Source: Piscirickettsiaceae bacterium (GTDB lineage Bacteria; Pseudomonadota; Gammaproteobacteria; Nitrosococcales; Methylophagaceae). Taken from it: a DNA stretch of 64,000 nt. The notes under the pieces were generated by a model. The model searched no databases, was not told where the DNA came from, and saw nothing but the letters and a program-made list of their open reading frames with translations. The stretch spans positions 34,410-98,409 of the forward strand of contig JAIBDZ010000006.1 in the NCBI GenBank assembly GCA_024685975.1, read 5' to 3'. Shown here one piece after another: positions 51,086 to 59,904 of this stretch (positions within the stretch are counted from its first letter, which is position 1; each line of letters starts with the position of its first letter). Both the position numbers and the translations under genes were made by a program.

Positions 51086-51877
51086 ATGATAATGTGGTTA
51101 AGCTACGCAATAATTGGTGTATTTGCAGGTGTCAGCGCGGGTCTATTAGGCTTGGGCGGTGGGCTAGTGAGTGTCCCGGCTTTATTATATGTCTTTAAGT
51201 TTTATGGCATGCCAGACGCGCATTTGATGCACATTGCCGTCAGTACATCATTGATGGCGATCATCGTGACATCAATGTCATCATTAATGGCACATCACAA
51301 ACGCGGTAATGTTGATTGGCCATTGATGCGGCAACTCTCAATAGGCCTTATTGTCGGTGCATTTTTAGGATCGTATTTCGCAACATTATTTTCTAGCGAA
51401 CTATTGCAACGTATTTTTGCCATTTATGCTTTAGTCATGTCAATTCGGATCTGGGTATCGATTCCTGAATTGACCTTATCGACCCAATTAACGAAACAGC
51501 CGATATTATTTATCGCGGGCAGTGGGTTTGGGGCGATTTCAGCTTTAGTTGGTATGGGCGGTGGCACAATGACAGTGCCTTATTTATTATTAGCTGGGAA
51601 ACAGATACAAAAAGCCATTGGTACTTCAGCGGCATGTGCTTTGCCCATTGCGATTTCAGGTGTGGCTGGGTTTATATTATTTGGTGACAAACCTGAATCA
51701 GAGAGTCATTGGCAGATGGGCTATATTAACTGGCAAGCGTTTATAGGCTTGATCAGTACGAGCATTATTTTTGCGCCTCTTGGCGCTAAATGGGCTAAAC
51801 AATTACCCGTCGCCTTATTAGAAAAGTTATTTTCATTAGTGCTGATGGCTGTTGCGATCTCATTATTTTTTGGTTAA
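51086..51877 (+). CDS. TauE/SafE-family sulfite exporter-like permease
   Basis: About 263 residues with some eight hydrophobic helices. The family motifs [17 protein letters not shown] (N-terminal half) and [17 protein letters not shown] (second half) are present, giving the internal repeat typical of TauE/SafE (DUF81). It may export sulfite or other C2-C3 sulfonate-related anions. The ATG at 51086 ([10 protein letters not shown]) gives the family N terminus; a TTG at 51029 with AGGTGA just upstream is an alternative. The rubredoxin gene begins 10 bases after the stop. Confidence 0.82.
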   Translation: MIMWLSYAIIGVFAGVSAGLLGLGGGLVSVPALLYVFKFYGMPDAHLMHIAVSTSLMAIIVTSMSSLMAHHKRGNVDWPLMRQLSIGLIVGAFLGSYFATLFSSELLQRIFAIYALVMSIRIWVSIPELTLSTQLTKQPILFIAGSGFGAISALVGMGGGTMTVPYLLLAGKQIQKAIGTSAACALPIAISGVAGFILFGDKPESESHWQMGYINWQAFIGLISTSIIFAPLGAKWAKQLPVALLEKLFSLVLMAVAISLFFG

Positions 51878-51887
51878 AGAGGTGAAT

Positions 51888-52055
51888 ATGAATAAGTGGA
51901 TGTGTCTTGTCTGTGGTTTTATTTATGATGAGCAAAAGGGTTTGCCGGAAGATGGCATTGCGCCTGGCACTAAATGGGAAGACATTCCAGAAGATTGGCT
52001 TTGCCCTGAATGTGGTGTGGGTAAAGCTGACTTTGATATGGTGGTAATGGACTAA
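51888..52055 (+). CDS. Rubredoxin
   Basis: 55-residue iron protein. The two CxxCG knuckles are visible (CLVCGF at residues 5-10 and CPECGV near 38-43), with the usual aromatic stretch [22 protein letters not shown]. The ATG is preceded by AAAGAGGTG. It transfers electrons at low potential to, for example, alkane hydroxylases or reactive-oxygen-detoxifying enzymes; no partner enzyme is evident here. It follows the TauE gene closely. Confidence 0.95.
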   Translation: MNKWMCLVCGFIYDEQKGLPEDGIAPGTKWEDIPEDWLCPECGVGKADFDMVVMD

Positions 52056-52081
52056 CTTTGTACTGATTGAAATAGAGTGTG

Positions 52082-52110
52082 TTTAACCCGACCTTTATTT
52101 CTTATATAAT
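52082..52110 (+). promoter_or_regulatory. ppa: Sigma-70 promoter of ppa
   Basis: TTTAAC (52082-52087) and TATAAT (52105-52110) are separated by 17 bases. Transcription would start near 52117, about 30 bases before the ppa ATG, which is preceded by TTGGAG. Confidence 0.6.
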
Positions 52111-52148
52111 TTCTCGTTTTACTTGGCTTAATTTGGAGCACAACTTTT

Positions 52149-52667
52149 ATGAATCTTGACCGCGTAGGTTATGGCAAAAATATACCTGATGAGATTAACG
52201 TTATCATCGAAATCCCATCACATGCTGATCCTGTCAAATATGAAGTAGATAAAGAAACTGGCGCTTTATTTGTAGATAGGTTTATGAGCACCGCTATGTT
52301 TTACCCATGTAACTACGGTTATGTGCCTAATACTTTATCTGATGATGGTGACCCGGTTGATGTGTTAGTCATGACGCCTTACCCATTATTAAGCGGTTGT
52401 GTTGTACAGTGCCGTCCGGTTGGCATGTTGAAAATGACAGATGAATCAGGTGAAGACGCTAAGATTTTGGCGGTGCCTGATGACAGCATGTATGACGACA
52501 TTAAAGATATTGATGATGTGTCAGATAGATTGAAATCACAACTCTCTCATTTCTTTGAACATTACAAAGACTTAGATAAAAACAAATGGGTCAAAATTGA
52601 AGGTTGGGTGGACTTAAAACAAGCGCAACAAGAAATTATGGATAGCGTTAAACGCTACCAAGCATAA
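52149..52667 (+). CDS. ppa: Inorganic pyrophosphatase
   Basis: 172-residue family I soluble pyrophosphatase. The conserved blocks [49 protein letters not shown] and the Mg-binding Asp cluster DGDPVD are present. It hydrolyses PPi to drive biosynthesis. It is monocistronic; a hairpin without T run lies downstream at 52690-52718. Confidence 0.98.
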   Translation: MNLDRVGYGKNIPDEINVIIEIPSHADPVKYEVDKETGALFVDRFMSTAMFYPCNYGYVPNTLSDDGDPVDVLVMTPYPLLSGCVVQCRPVGMLKMTDESGEDAKILAVPDDSMYDDIKDIDDVSDRLKSQLSHFFEHYKDLDKNKWVKIEGWVDLKQAQQEIMDSVKRYQA

Positions 52668-52689
52668 TACTCCAACCAATTGAGATGAC

Positions 52690-52718
52690 GTGACATGCCT
52701 TAATTATAGGTGTGTCAC
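52690..52718. repeat. Inverted repeat between ppa and serB
   Basis: GTGACATGCC (52690-52699) pairs with GGTGTGTCAC (52709-52718), with two G-T wobbles and loop TTAATTATA. No T run follows. It may stabilise the ppa mRNA or be a weak terminator; serB starts 25 bases later. Confidence 0.5.
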
Positions 52719-52742
52719 GCGTCTTAATGATTAGGCAAAAAG

Positions 52743-53576
52743 ATGACAAAACTGATTCTCCAAGGTGAACAGCTGACCGATACCATTGTGTCAACAGTGG
52801 CAAAACAAGTGAGTGGGGCAGCACAGGCGCAAACGTACGGAGTTGTCATCGAGACTGGCGACACTGTTTCCCGCGATATATTAAGCTCATTCAGACAAAG
52901 CTATCCTATTGATATCAATCTCATCCCTGAAGGGTTTGACGCCGAACAAGCAGCCTTATTTGTATCTGATATGGATTCAACGCTGATTACCATTGAATGT
53001 GTTGATGAAATCGCAGACTTTATTGGTGCAAAACAACAAGTTTCAGCCATTACCGAAGCCGCGATGCGTGGCGAAATTGATTTCGATACCTCACTGCGTC
53101 AACGTGTGGGTTTATTAAAAGGGCTTGATGTCGCGGTATTGGAACAAGTTTATAACGAACGATTGAACTTAAGTCCTGGTGCAAACACCATGTTGGCTGG
53201 TCTACAACAACGTGGTATTAAAACGGCCTTAGTCTCCGGTGGTTTTACATTTTTCACTGAAAAATTAAAACAAGAATTGGGATTAGATTATGCCCAAGCT
53301 AATATATTAGCCGAACAAAACGGCCAGTTAACCGGTGAAGTCGTTGGCGATATTTGCGGCGCACAAGCCAAAGCAGACTTTATCTTACAGCGCTGCCAAG
53401 AATTAAACATTTCCACAGATCAAGTGATCACCATCGGTGATGGGGCAAATGATTTATTAATGATGGCGCAATCAGGCCTGAGCATTGCTTACCATGCGAA
53501 ACCAACAGTGCAAAAACAAGCCATGACAGCACTGAACCATTGTGGCCTTGAAGGCGTGTTAGGATTCTTGCAATAG
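52743..53576 (+). CDS. serB: Phosphoserine phosphatase
   Basis: 277-residue HAD-family enzyme that makes serine from phosphoserine. Motif I is FVSDMDSTLI (nucleophilic Asp), motif II the Ser in ALVSGGF, and motif III/IV GDGANDLLMM with the second Asp. The N-terminal region (about residues 1-70) is the short version of the regulatory domain. The ATG lies 25 bases after the hairpin that follows ppa, with a weak RBS. Confidence 0.96.
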   Translation: MTKLILQGEQLTDTIVSTVAKQVSGAAQAQTYGVVIETGDTVSRDILSSFRQSYPIDINLIPEGFDAEQAALFVSDMDSTLITIECVDEIADFIGAKQQVSAITEAAMRGEIDFDTSLRQRVGLLKGLDVAVLEQVYNERLNLSPGANTMLAGLQQRGIKTALVSGGFTFFTEKLKQELGLDYAQANILAEQNGQLTGEVVGDICGAQAKADFILQRCQELNISTDQVITIGDGANDLLMMAQSGLSIAYHAKPTVQKQAMTALNHCGLEGVLGFLQ

Positions 53577-53663
53577 CTTATTAACAAGCATAAGCTTGAA
53601 AAATAATAAATCATCCCCACCTGATACAACGGGAACCAAATATTTTTTTAAAGAGGTAGTACG

Positions 53664-53978
53664 ATGGACATAATGGATCGGATCAAAGAAGCGATCGAAT
53701 CAAACAAGGTAATTTTGTTTATGAAGGGAACGCCTGATTTCCCTCAATGCGGTTTTTCAAGCCGTTCATCTGCTGCTTTATCAGAATGTGGCGTAGAATT
53801 TGCCTTTATTAATGTATTAGCAGAACCGGATGTGCGTGAAAATTTACACCGTTATGCAAACTGGCCTACTTTTCCACAACTTTATATAAATGGTGAATTA
53901 GTCGGCGGTTGTGACATCATTATGGAACTATATGAATCCGGTGAGTTACAAACTATGGTAGAACAAGCGGGCAAGTAA
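53664..53978 (+). CDS. grxD: Monothiol glutaredoxin (Grx4/GrxD)
   Basis: 104-residue glutaredoxin with the monothiol active site CGFS (PQCGFSSRS) near residue 30, then WPTFPQLYINGELVGGCDII. Such Grx4 proteins carry [2Fe-2S] clusters with glutathione for Fe-S transfer. The RBS AGAGG precedes the ATG. It is closely followed by clpS, 3 bases after its stop. Confidence 0.96.
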   Translation: MDIMDRIKEAIESNKVILFMKGTPDFPQCGFSSRSSAALSECGVEFAFINVLAEPDVRENLHRYANWPTFPQLYINGELVGGCDIIMELYESGELQTMVEQAGK

Positions 53979-53981
53979 ACA

Positions 53982-54308
53982 ATGAGCGATGAATTTAGTC
54001 ATGATTGGCACGGAGAGAACGATTTAGCGATTTCTCCCGCTAAACCTGATTTACAAGAACCCTCGAAGTATCGAGTGTTAATGTTAAATGATGACTATAC
54101 TCCGATGGATTTTGTCATCGAAGTATTAGAAGGACTATTCAGCATGGGGCATGAAAATGCCAAAAAAACCATGATGCAAGTTCATACGGAAGGGTTAGCC
54201 CAATGTGGTATTTATCCTTTTGAAATTGCAGAAGCTAAGGTAGAACAAGCCAATAGTTATGCTCAGCAACATGGACATCCGTTGCAGTGTACTATGGAAG
54301 AAGAGTAG
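53982..54308 (+). CDS. clpS: ClpS adaptor protein
   Basis: 108-residue N-end rule adaptor for ClpAP. It has the N-degron-binding block KYRVLMLNDDYTPMDFVIEVLEGLF with the key Asn-Asp, MQVHTEGLAQCGIYPFEIAEAKV and the C-terminal Gly-His region. The length matches ClpS. It is 33 bases upstream of clpA, the usual gene order. Confidence 0.97.
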   Translation: MSDEFSHDWHGENDLAISPAKPDLQEPSKYRVLMLNDDYTPMDFVIEVLEGLFSMGHENAKKTMMQVHTEGLAQCGIYPFEIAEAKVEQANSYAQQHGHPLQCTMEEE

Positions 54309-54341
54309 TCCATCCCTTAAGGTATTAAGAGGCGAATAATA

Positions 54342-56600
54342 ATGTTAAGCAAAGAGTTAGAACAAACACTCAGTCAGGCTTTTAGTCATGCCCGTAAGAA
54401 TATGCATGAATTTCTAACCGTTGAACATTTACTCTTAGCCTTATTGGATAATAGCCAAGCGTTAACAGTGCTCGATCTTTGTAATGTCAATATTACGACG
54501 CTACGACAAGAGCTAGCAGACTTCTTAGCAGATAATGTGCCTCATCTGCCTGAAGATAGTGATAGAGAAACACAGCCAACATTGGCTTTTCAACGTGTTT
54601 TACAACGTGCAGTGATGCATGTGCAATCTTCAGGTGGTACTGAGGTGACAGGCGCTAATGTATTAGTGTCTATTTTCTCAGAGCAGCAATCCCAAGCAGT
54701 CTATAGTCTTCAGAGACAAGATGTGATGCGTCTTGATATCGTCAATGCCATTAGCCAAGGTGTTGAACAAGATATCTTTGATATGTCATCGACTGACAGT
54801 GAAGAAAGCACGGTCGAAAGCAGTGAAAAAGACAGTAAAAACCCACTGACTTTATACGCGGCTAATTTAAATGAGCTTGCATTAGAAGGCAAAATTGACC
54901 CATTGATTGGTCGTGCTCACGAAATTGAAAGAACATTACAGATTTTATGTCGTCGACGTAAAAACAATCCTTTATTTGTGGGTGAGGCCGGTGTTGGTAA
55001 AACAGCATTAGCAGAAGGGTTAGCAAAACGCATTGTTGAAGGTGATGTGCCTGAAATCCTCAGTGAGGCGACAATCTATTCATTGGATATGGGCGCGTTA
55101 GTTGCGGGTACAAAATATCGCGGTGACTTTGAGAAACGCTTAAAAGCATTATTACGCGAAGTTAAAAAGCAAAAAGACGCCATTTTATTTATTGATGAAA
55201 TTCATACCTTAATTGGGGCGGGTTCTGCTGGTAACTCTGCAATGGATGCTGCCAATTTATTAAAACCATTACTGGCGACAGGCGAATTAAAATGTATTGG
55301 TTCGACTACTTATAAAGAATACCGTGGCATTTTCGAACATGATCATGCCTTGACGCGTCGTTTCCAAAAAATTGATGTGCCAGAGCCATCAGTTGAAGAA
55401 ACAAAACAAATCCTAAAAGGCTTAAAAGTCAATTTAGAAGAACATCATGAGGTACGTTATACCTCTGCTGCGATAGAACAAGCTGCAGAGCTTGCTGATC
55501 GTCATATTAATGACCGCTTCTTACCTGATAAAGCTATCGACGTATTAGATGAAGTGGGTGCGGCACAACGTATTTTGCCAAAATCAAGACGCAAAAAAAT
55601 GATTGGTGTGACTGATGTGCAAAATATTGTGGCTAAAATTGCTCGTATTCCAGCAAAAACAGTCAACAATACGGATAAAGATAATCTACAGAATTTAGAC
55701 AAGAATCTAAAACACGTTATTTTTGGCCAAGATGAAGCTATTTCAGCATTATCATCAGCAATCAAAATGGCGCGATCAGGCTTAGGCCATCCAGAGCGCC
55801 CAACCGGATCATTCTTATTTGCAGGTCCTACGGGTGTAGGTAAAACGGAAGTGACTCGTCAATTAGCGCATAACTTAGGTGTCGAGTTAATTCGGTTTGA
55901 TATGTCAGAGTACATGGAAAGCCACACTGTCTCTCGCCTAATCGGTGCGCCTCCTGGTTATGTTGGTTATGATCAAGGTGGATTATTGACAGAAGCGGTC
56001 ACGAAACAACCTCATGCCGTTTTATTATTAGATGAAATAGAAAAAGCCCATCCTGATGTCTTTAACTTGTTATTACAAGTGATGGACCACGGTACTTTAA
56101 CGGACAATAACGGCCGTAAAGCCGACTTCCGCCATGTTGTGCTCGTGATGACGAGTAATGCCGGTGCACAAGAAGTAGGGCGTGCTTCAATGGGCTTTAC
56201 GCAGCAAGATCATCAAACGGATGCAATGGAAATCATTAAGCGGACATTTACGCCTGAGTTTCGTAACCGATTAGATGCTGTGATTCAATTTAAACCATTA
56301 GATCATGACGCTATTTTACGTGTTGCCGATAAATCAGTGCTAGAACTTGAAATGTTGTTGCAAGATAAAAACGTCACGTTAGAAATCGATAATGATGCGA
56401 GAGAGTGGTTAGCGAATAAAGGCTATGATGTCGCGATGGGTGCACGCCCAATGGCAAGGTTAGTGAAAGAAAAAATCAAACAACCTTTGGCGGATGAATT
56501 ATTGTTCGGTCAACTTGCCAACGGTGGTCATATTCGGGTCATATTACAAGATGATGCTCTGGCTTTATCGTTTGAGACAGAAGCAGAATCAGTTAGCTAG
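54342..56600 (+). CDS. clpA: ATP-dependent Clp protease ATP-binding subunit ClpA
   Basis: 752-residue AAA+ unfoldase. The N-terminal Clp_N repeat domain covers about residues 1-150, then D1 with Walker [11 protein letters not shown] and Walker [12 protein letters not shown], and D2 with [10 protein letters not shown] and [12 protein letters not shown]. The arginine finger is in [12 protein letters not shown]. The acidic linker after the N domain ([19 protein letters not shown]) is typical of ClpA. It lies in an operon with clpS; clpP is not nearby. Confidence 0.98.
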   Translation: MLSKELEQTLSQAFSHARKNMHEFLTVEHLLLALLDNSQALTVLDLCNVNITTLRQELADFLADNVPHLPEDSDRETQPTLAFQRVLQRAVMHVQSSGGTEVTGANVLVSIFSEQQSQAVYSLQRQDVMRLDIVNAISQGVEQDIFDMSSTDSEESTVESSEKDSKNPLTLYAANLNELALEGKIDPLIGRAHEIERTLQILCRRRKNNPLFVGEAGVGKTALAEGLAKRIVEGDVPEILSEATIYSLDMGALVAGTKYRGDFEKRLKALLREVKKQKDAILFIDEIHTLIGAGSAGNSAMDAANLLKPLLATGELKCIGSTTYKEYRGIFEHDHALTRRFQKIDVPEPSVEETKQILKGLKVNLEEHHEVRYTSAAIEQAAELADRHINDRFLPDKAIDVLDEVGAAQRILPKSRRKKMIGVTDVQNIVAKIARIPAKTVNNTDKDNLQNLDKNLKHVIFGQDEAISALSSAIKMARSGLGHPERPTGSFLFAGPTGVGKTEVTRQLAHNLGVELIRFDMSEYMESHTVSRLIGAPPGYVGYDQGGLLTEAVTKQPHAVLLLDEIEKAHPDVFNLLLQVMDHGTLTDNNGRKADFRHVVLVMTSNAGAQEVGRASMGFTQQDHQTDAMEIIKRTFTPEFRNRLDAVIQFKPLDHDAILRVADKSVLELEMLLQDKNVTLEIDNDAREWLANKGYDVAMGARPMARLVKEKIKQPLADELLFGQLANGGHIRVILQDDALALSFETEAESVS

Positions 56601-56607
56601 GAACTTT

Positions 56608-56638
56608 TTGATAAAAAAGTGGTCACTTCGCTTTTTTA
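56608..56638. terminator. clpA: Possible terminator after clpA
   Basis: GATAAAAAAG (56608-56617) pairs with CTTTTTTATC (56629-56638). The T-rich right arm gives a terminator for the plus strand, although no additional T run follows. The left arm would serve the minus strand. It lies 7 bases after the clpA stop. Confidence 0.5.
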
Positions 56639-56868
56639 TCTAGATCAACGGTCATTTTATTGGCTTGACTTTTTAAAGTTATTCACTTGTTGTAACAAGA
56701 GTGTAATAAAGAGTTAACAAAGTGTTTCTAAGCTATTGATTCATAAAAACACTTTTGTAAGTAATTGATTATTAAGTAAGTTTTTATTTCTGTTCAAAAA
56801 ATAAACAATTCAAGCTATTGCTAGATATATAAGTAGTTTACCAAGGTCATCAACAGTTAATCACAGAG

Positions 56869-56877
56869 TTATCCACA
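56869..56877 (+). promoter_or_regulatory. DnaA box
   Basis: TTATCCACA is the perfect E. coli-type DnaA box. A degenerate copy TTAATCACA lies 11 bp upstream at 56858-56866 in the same orientation. Alone it proves nothing about replication, since such 9-mers also occur by chance. Confidence 0.4.
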
Positions 56878-56910
56878 GAAATTGTGAGTAACTTTACACT
56901 TTGATGACAA

Positions 56911-57522
56911 CTAGAATTCAATGCCTTTTTGAGCTTGAATTCCCGCACGAAAAGCATGTTTAATATCATCAATGCGGCTAACAGTGTCAGCCGCATCGAT
57001 CATTTTTTGAGGTGCACCACGACCGGTCACAATGACATGCTTCATGGCGGGTCGTTGGGCGATGTCTTCTAGTACGGTATCGATGTCTAGATAATGCATT
57101 TTCAAAACAATATTCAATTCATCAAATAAAACAATATCGATATCAGGATCAGCCAATAATTGCTGACAAACCCGCCAACCTGCTTCAGCTGAGGCAATAT
57201 CTTGAGTTAAGTCTTGCGTGTCCCAAGTAAAGCCGTCTCCCATAACGTGATAGTCAACTTGTTCTGGGAAACGGCGGAAAAAAGTTTCTTCTCCGGTACT
57301 AAAGGCACCTTTTATAAACTGAACGACGCCGACACGCATATCTTGACCTAATGCTCTCGCCACCATGCCAAAACCTGACGAACTTTTCCCTTTGCCATTA
57401 CCTGTTATGACTAGTAATAGCCCCTTATCTTGATCCGCTTGTTTGATTTGTTCATCAACTAACGATTTTTGACGTTGCATACGGGCATTGTGGCGTTGGG
57501 TTTTATTGCTTGAGTCTGTCAT
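56911..57522 (-). CDS. cobO: Cob(I)alamin adenosyltransferase (CobO/BtuR type)
   Basis: 203-residue ATP:corrinoid adenosyltransferase. The P-loop TGNGKGKSSSG is at about residues 41-51, then RVGVVQFIKGAFSTGEETFF and the metal-site region VLFDELNIVLKMHYLD. The block HVIVTGRGAPQKMIDAADTV is diagnostic. It converts imported corrinoid to adenosylcobalamin. It is 47 bases downstream of btuB, under the cobalamin riboswitch. Confidence 0.95.
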   Translation of the reverse strand: MTDSSNKTQRHNARMQRQKSLVDEQIKQADQDKGLLLVITGNGKGKSSSGFGMVARALGQDMRVGVVQFIKGAFSTGEETFFRRFPEQVDYHVMGDGFTWDTQDLTQDIASAEAGWRVCQQLLADPDIDIVLFDELNIVLKMHYLDIDTVLEDIAQRPAMKHVIVTGRGAPQKMIDAADTVSRIDDIKHAFRAGIQAQKGIEF

Positions 57523-57569
57523 ATACGTTGTCTATAAAATAAAGGAAAAGGGTTGCCGATCTTTAAACA

Positions 57570-59411
57570 CTATGGGCGGTAACGGAAAGTAAGTAAAGCA
57601 TGTGTACTGTCGCTGTTAAAGCCTGAAATCGTTTCGTAACTTTGATCAAATAGGTTCGCGATTTTCAAATCAGCGGACATTGTTTTATTGATCTGATAAC
57701 CAAGATTAACATCAAGCGTATTGTATGATGATAAGCGACGCGTATTTGCGGCATCATCAAAACGGCGACCTGATGCATAAAACGTACTAGCGATACTGTA
57801 AGCACCAAAAGATTTATGCGCTTTTAGACTAAACGTTTGTTCTGCGCGGCGTGTTAAGACATTGCCTTTATTATTACCAGAAGCACGATTTTCAGGATCC
57901 ATCAATGTTAATTGTGCATCAAAATCGACATCGTATAACCGTGTTTTAGCTGTCAGCTCAAGTCCTCTGATAACCGCTTCTGAAATATTATCAGGTGTGA
58001 AGGTATCATCTAGAATAATCAAATCATCAATTCGCGTTTGATATAACGATGCGGTCCAATCAATCGCGAAATGTTGTCCAGTTAAGCCGATTTCAACGCT
58101 AGTAGACTCTTCTGGCTCTAAATCAGGGTTAGAAGAGAATGGAAAATACAGATCAGCTAATGTTGGTGCTGAAAAGGCAGTACCAAAAGAGGCGAAGACG
58201 CGTAGGTTAGGTTGAATTTGACGACCTATAGCAAGATTACCCGTTGTGTGTTGGCCAAACTGCTCATTATCATCAGAGCGTAAGGCGATCCTGAAATCAT
58301 TAGCGCCAACGCGACCTAGAAGTTGTCCAAAAACAGCTTTATTATCACGGCTGGTAACGGCATAGTTACTATCTGAAGTGATTCTGTCTTGCTCATAATC
58401 ATAGCCAATGCTGAATAAGTAATCAGGATTGAGTTGAATATCATTCTGGAAAGTGAAATAATTTTTTTTGTTATCAGCAAAGTTAACATCTGTCCCGTTA
58501 TAACTCGTATCTGCTTCGCTTCTACCTTCGCTTAATGACGTAGTAATAGACCAGATATCTGTGATGGCTGTGTCTAAGGTGATGCCATAAGTATGTTCAA
58601 GGAAACGCGTTTCGTTACCGCTAAATACAGAACCATCAAATTCAACTTCACCTTCATTCGATAAACTAAAGATTTCCACACTGGTATTTGCTGTGAATTG
58701 ATGACCGGCACGTAATGATAAAGCCGTACTGCGATAAGCATCATCATCAGGTTCATCAGCATAACACCCAATGAAAAGGACTCCACTGCGTCCATCACAA
58801 GCATTAAAGCCTTCCGTTTCTTTGTGGCCAGCTTGTAGACTTACCCAGCTTGATTCATTTGCAGCAGAAAAACCAAATTGAGCGTGGCGGGTATCATGAC
58901 TTCCGTAAGAGACCGATAATTCAGGGTTAAAACCTTGTTTTGCTTGTTGAGTGAAAATCTGTACGGTGCCACCAATCGCATCGGCTCCGTATAAACTAGA
59001 TTGTGGTCCTTTCACTAATTCGATTCTATCAATTTGATCTAATGCAATATGTTCGAGTTGTGTGCTACCGAAAGCATTGGTCGCCATTTTGACACCATTG
59101 ACCATGATATTAGTATGGTTAGACTCTGTGCCACGCAAAAATAAAGACGTTTGTTTTCCCACGCCACCAGAATTGGCCATCACAACACCTGGAAGAGCAG
59201 ATAGCACTTCTTCAAGGGTTTGATAATGAAAGCGCTCAATATCATCACGGGTAATGACGACATTTGAAGATAATGATTGTTTAGCTGGCGTGACAGTTCG
59301 AGTCGCTGTGACAACAAGCCCATCAAGCTGTTCTGCAAAACTGTTATGACTGACAAGGGGAAGTAGGAGGAGAGGGAGTGTGGCTAATTTTAGAGACATT
59401 GGTGTATCCAT
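57570..59411 (-). CDS. btuB: TonB-dependent vitamin B12 receptor BtuB
   Basis: 613-residue outer membrane receptor. The signal peptide (LATLPLLLLPLVSHNSFAEQ) is followed by the TonB box DGLVVTATR, then the plug domain (residues about 40-145: VVITRDDIERFHYQTLEEVLSALPGV, GNTESNH-like sequence RGTESNHTNIMVNG) and the barrel ending in an aromatic residue stretch LLTFRYRP. The putative cobalamin loop has the Cys pair (FNACDGRSG to FIGCYADEP). The ATG at 59411 or 59399 is possible. The gene is regulated by an upstream cobalamin riboswitch, and cobO follows. Confidence 0.92.
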   Translation of the reverse strand: MDTPMSLKLATLPLLLLPLVSHNSFAEQLDGLVVTATRTVTPAKQSLSSNVVITRDDIERFHYQTLEEVLSALPGVVMANSGGVGKQTSLFLRGTESNHTNIMVNGVKMATNAFGSTQLEHIALDQIDRIELVKGPQSSLYGADAIGGTVQIFTQQAKQGFNPELSVSYGSHDTRHAQFGFSAANESSWVSLQAGHKETEGFNACDGRSGVLFIGCYADEPDDDAYRSTALSLRAGHQFTANTSVEIFSLSNEGEVEFDGSVFSGNETRFLEHTYGITLDTAITDIWSITTSLSEGRSEADTSYNGTDVNFADNKKNYFTFQNDIQLNPDYLFSIGYDYEQDRITSDSNYAVTSRDNKAVFGQLLGRVGANDFRIALRSDDNEQFGQHTTGNLAIGRQIQPNLRVFASFGTAFSAPTLADLYFPFSSNPDLEPEESTSVEIGLTGQHFAIDWTASLYQTRIDDLIILDDTFTPDNISEAVIRGLELTAKTRLYDVDFDAQLTLMDPENRASGNNKGNVLTRRAEQTFSLKAHKSFGAYSIASTFYASGRRFDDAANTRRLSSYNTLDVNLGYQINKTMSADLKIANLFDQSYETISGFNSDSTHALLTFRYRP

Positions 59412-59530
59412 GGTATTGGCTTATAAATAAGCAAAATCAATAACCTTGACACGGCATAATACAAACGCTTTAGAAGTCGCATTCTCTTCGTCAACGTTAT
59501 TATCGCCCGCCGCAATAAGGTCGCTATACT

Positions 59531-59705
59531 TATTAGGCCGGTCTCCGGACTCATGAGGTTAAAAACACGTCACCTTCCCATCATAAAGACAGTGGCGATG
59601 AAGACGGTTTAACTCAATTACCGTTGCGGGGGCAGTGTTGGCCTTGTCTGATGACGCACCAACTTCCCGATTATCCCTCTATCTAAGAATAAAAGAGGGC
59701 ACCTA
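59531..59705 (-). promoter_or_regulatory. Cobalamin riboswitch
   Basis: On the minus strand the element begins near AGGTGCCC (59705) and contains the classic B12 motifs in order: CCCCGCAAC, then GCCACTG, then GGGAAGGTGAC, then GAGTCCGGAGACCGGCC and a closing GGCC-AATA. This matches the cobalamin class. The gene controlled is btuB, followed by cobO; binding of adenosylcobalamin would repress expression. Confidence 0.92.
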
Positions 59706-59721
59706 ATAAAAGTAGGTCCAG

Positions 59722-59750
59722 AGAGTAGAGAATCCCCCTTCTCTTGTCAA
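59722..59750 (-). promoter_or_regulatory. btuB: Sigma-70 promoter of the btuB riboswitch transcript
   Basis: On the minus strand, TTGACA (59750-59745) is followed after 17 bases by TACTCT (59727-59722). This lies immediately upstream of the riboswitch. Confidence 0.65.
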
Positions 59751-59904
59751 CGAGCCCTTAATACTCATTGATGAAGTGGCATCGTTAAGCTTTGTGTTGT
59801 TAATACGGCATAAAACCTGCATAAATCATCACCATGACGCACTATTGTCGTTGTAAAAACAAAAGTTTAGCTGGGTTTTTTCAATAAGGTAGTCAACAAA
59901 AACA

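Larger units (their letters stand above)
56601..56910. other. clpA-cobO convergent intergenic region
   Basis: 310 bases without a gene between convergent clpA and cobO. The region begins with an AT-rich hairpin (56608-56638). The rest is very AT-rich and contains one consensus DnaA box (56869-56877) and an adjacent degenerate one. No open frame of interest was seen. Confidence 0.55.
59412..59904. other. btuB leader and divergent regulatory region
   Basis: 493 bases between btuB and the vWA gene. The btuB part holds the cobalamin riboswitch (59531-59705) and a sigma-70 promoter (59722-59750). The vWA side has an AAGGTAG-like RBS near 59886-59892 but no confident promoter. Confidence 0.7.
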
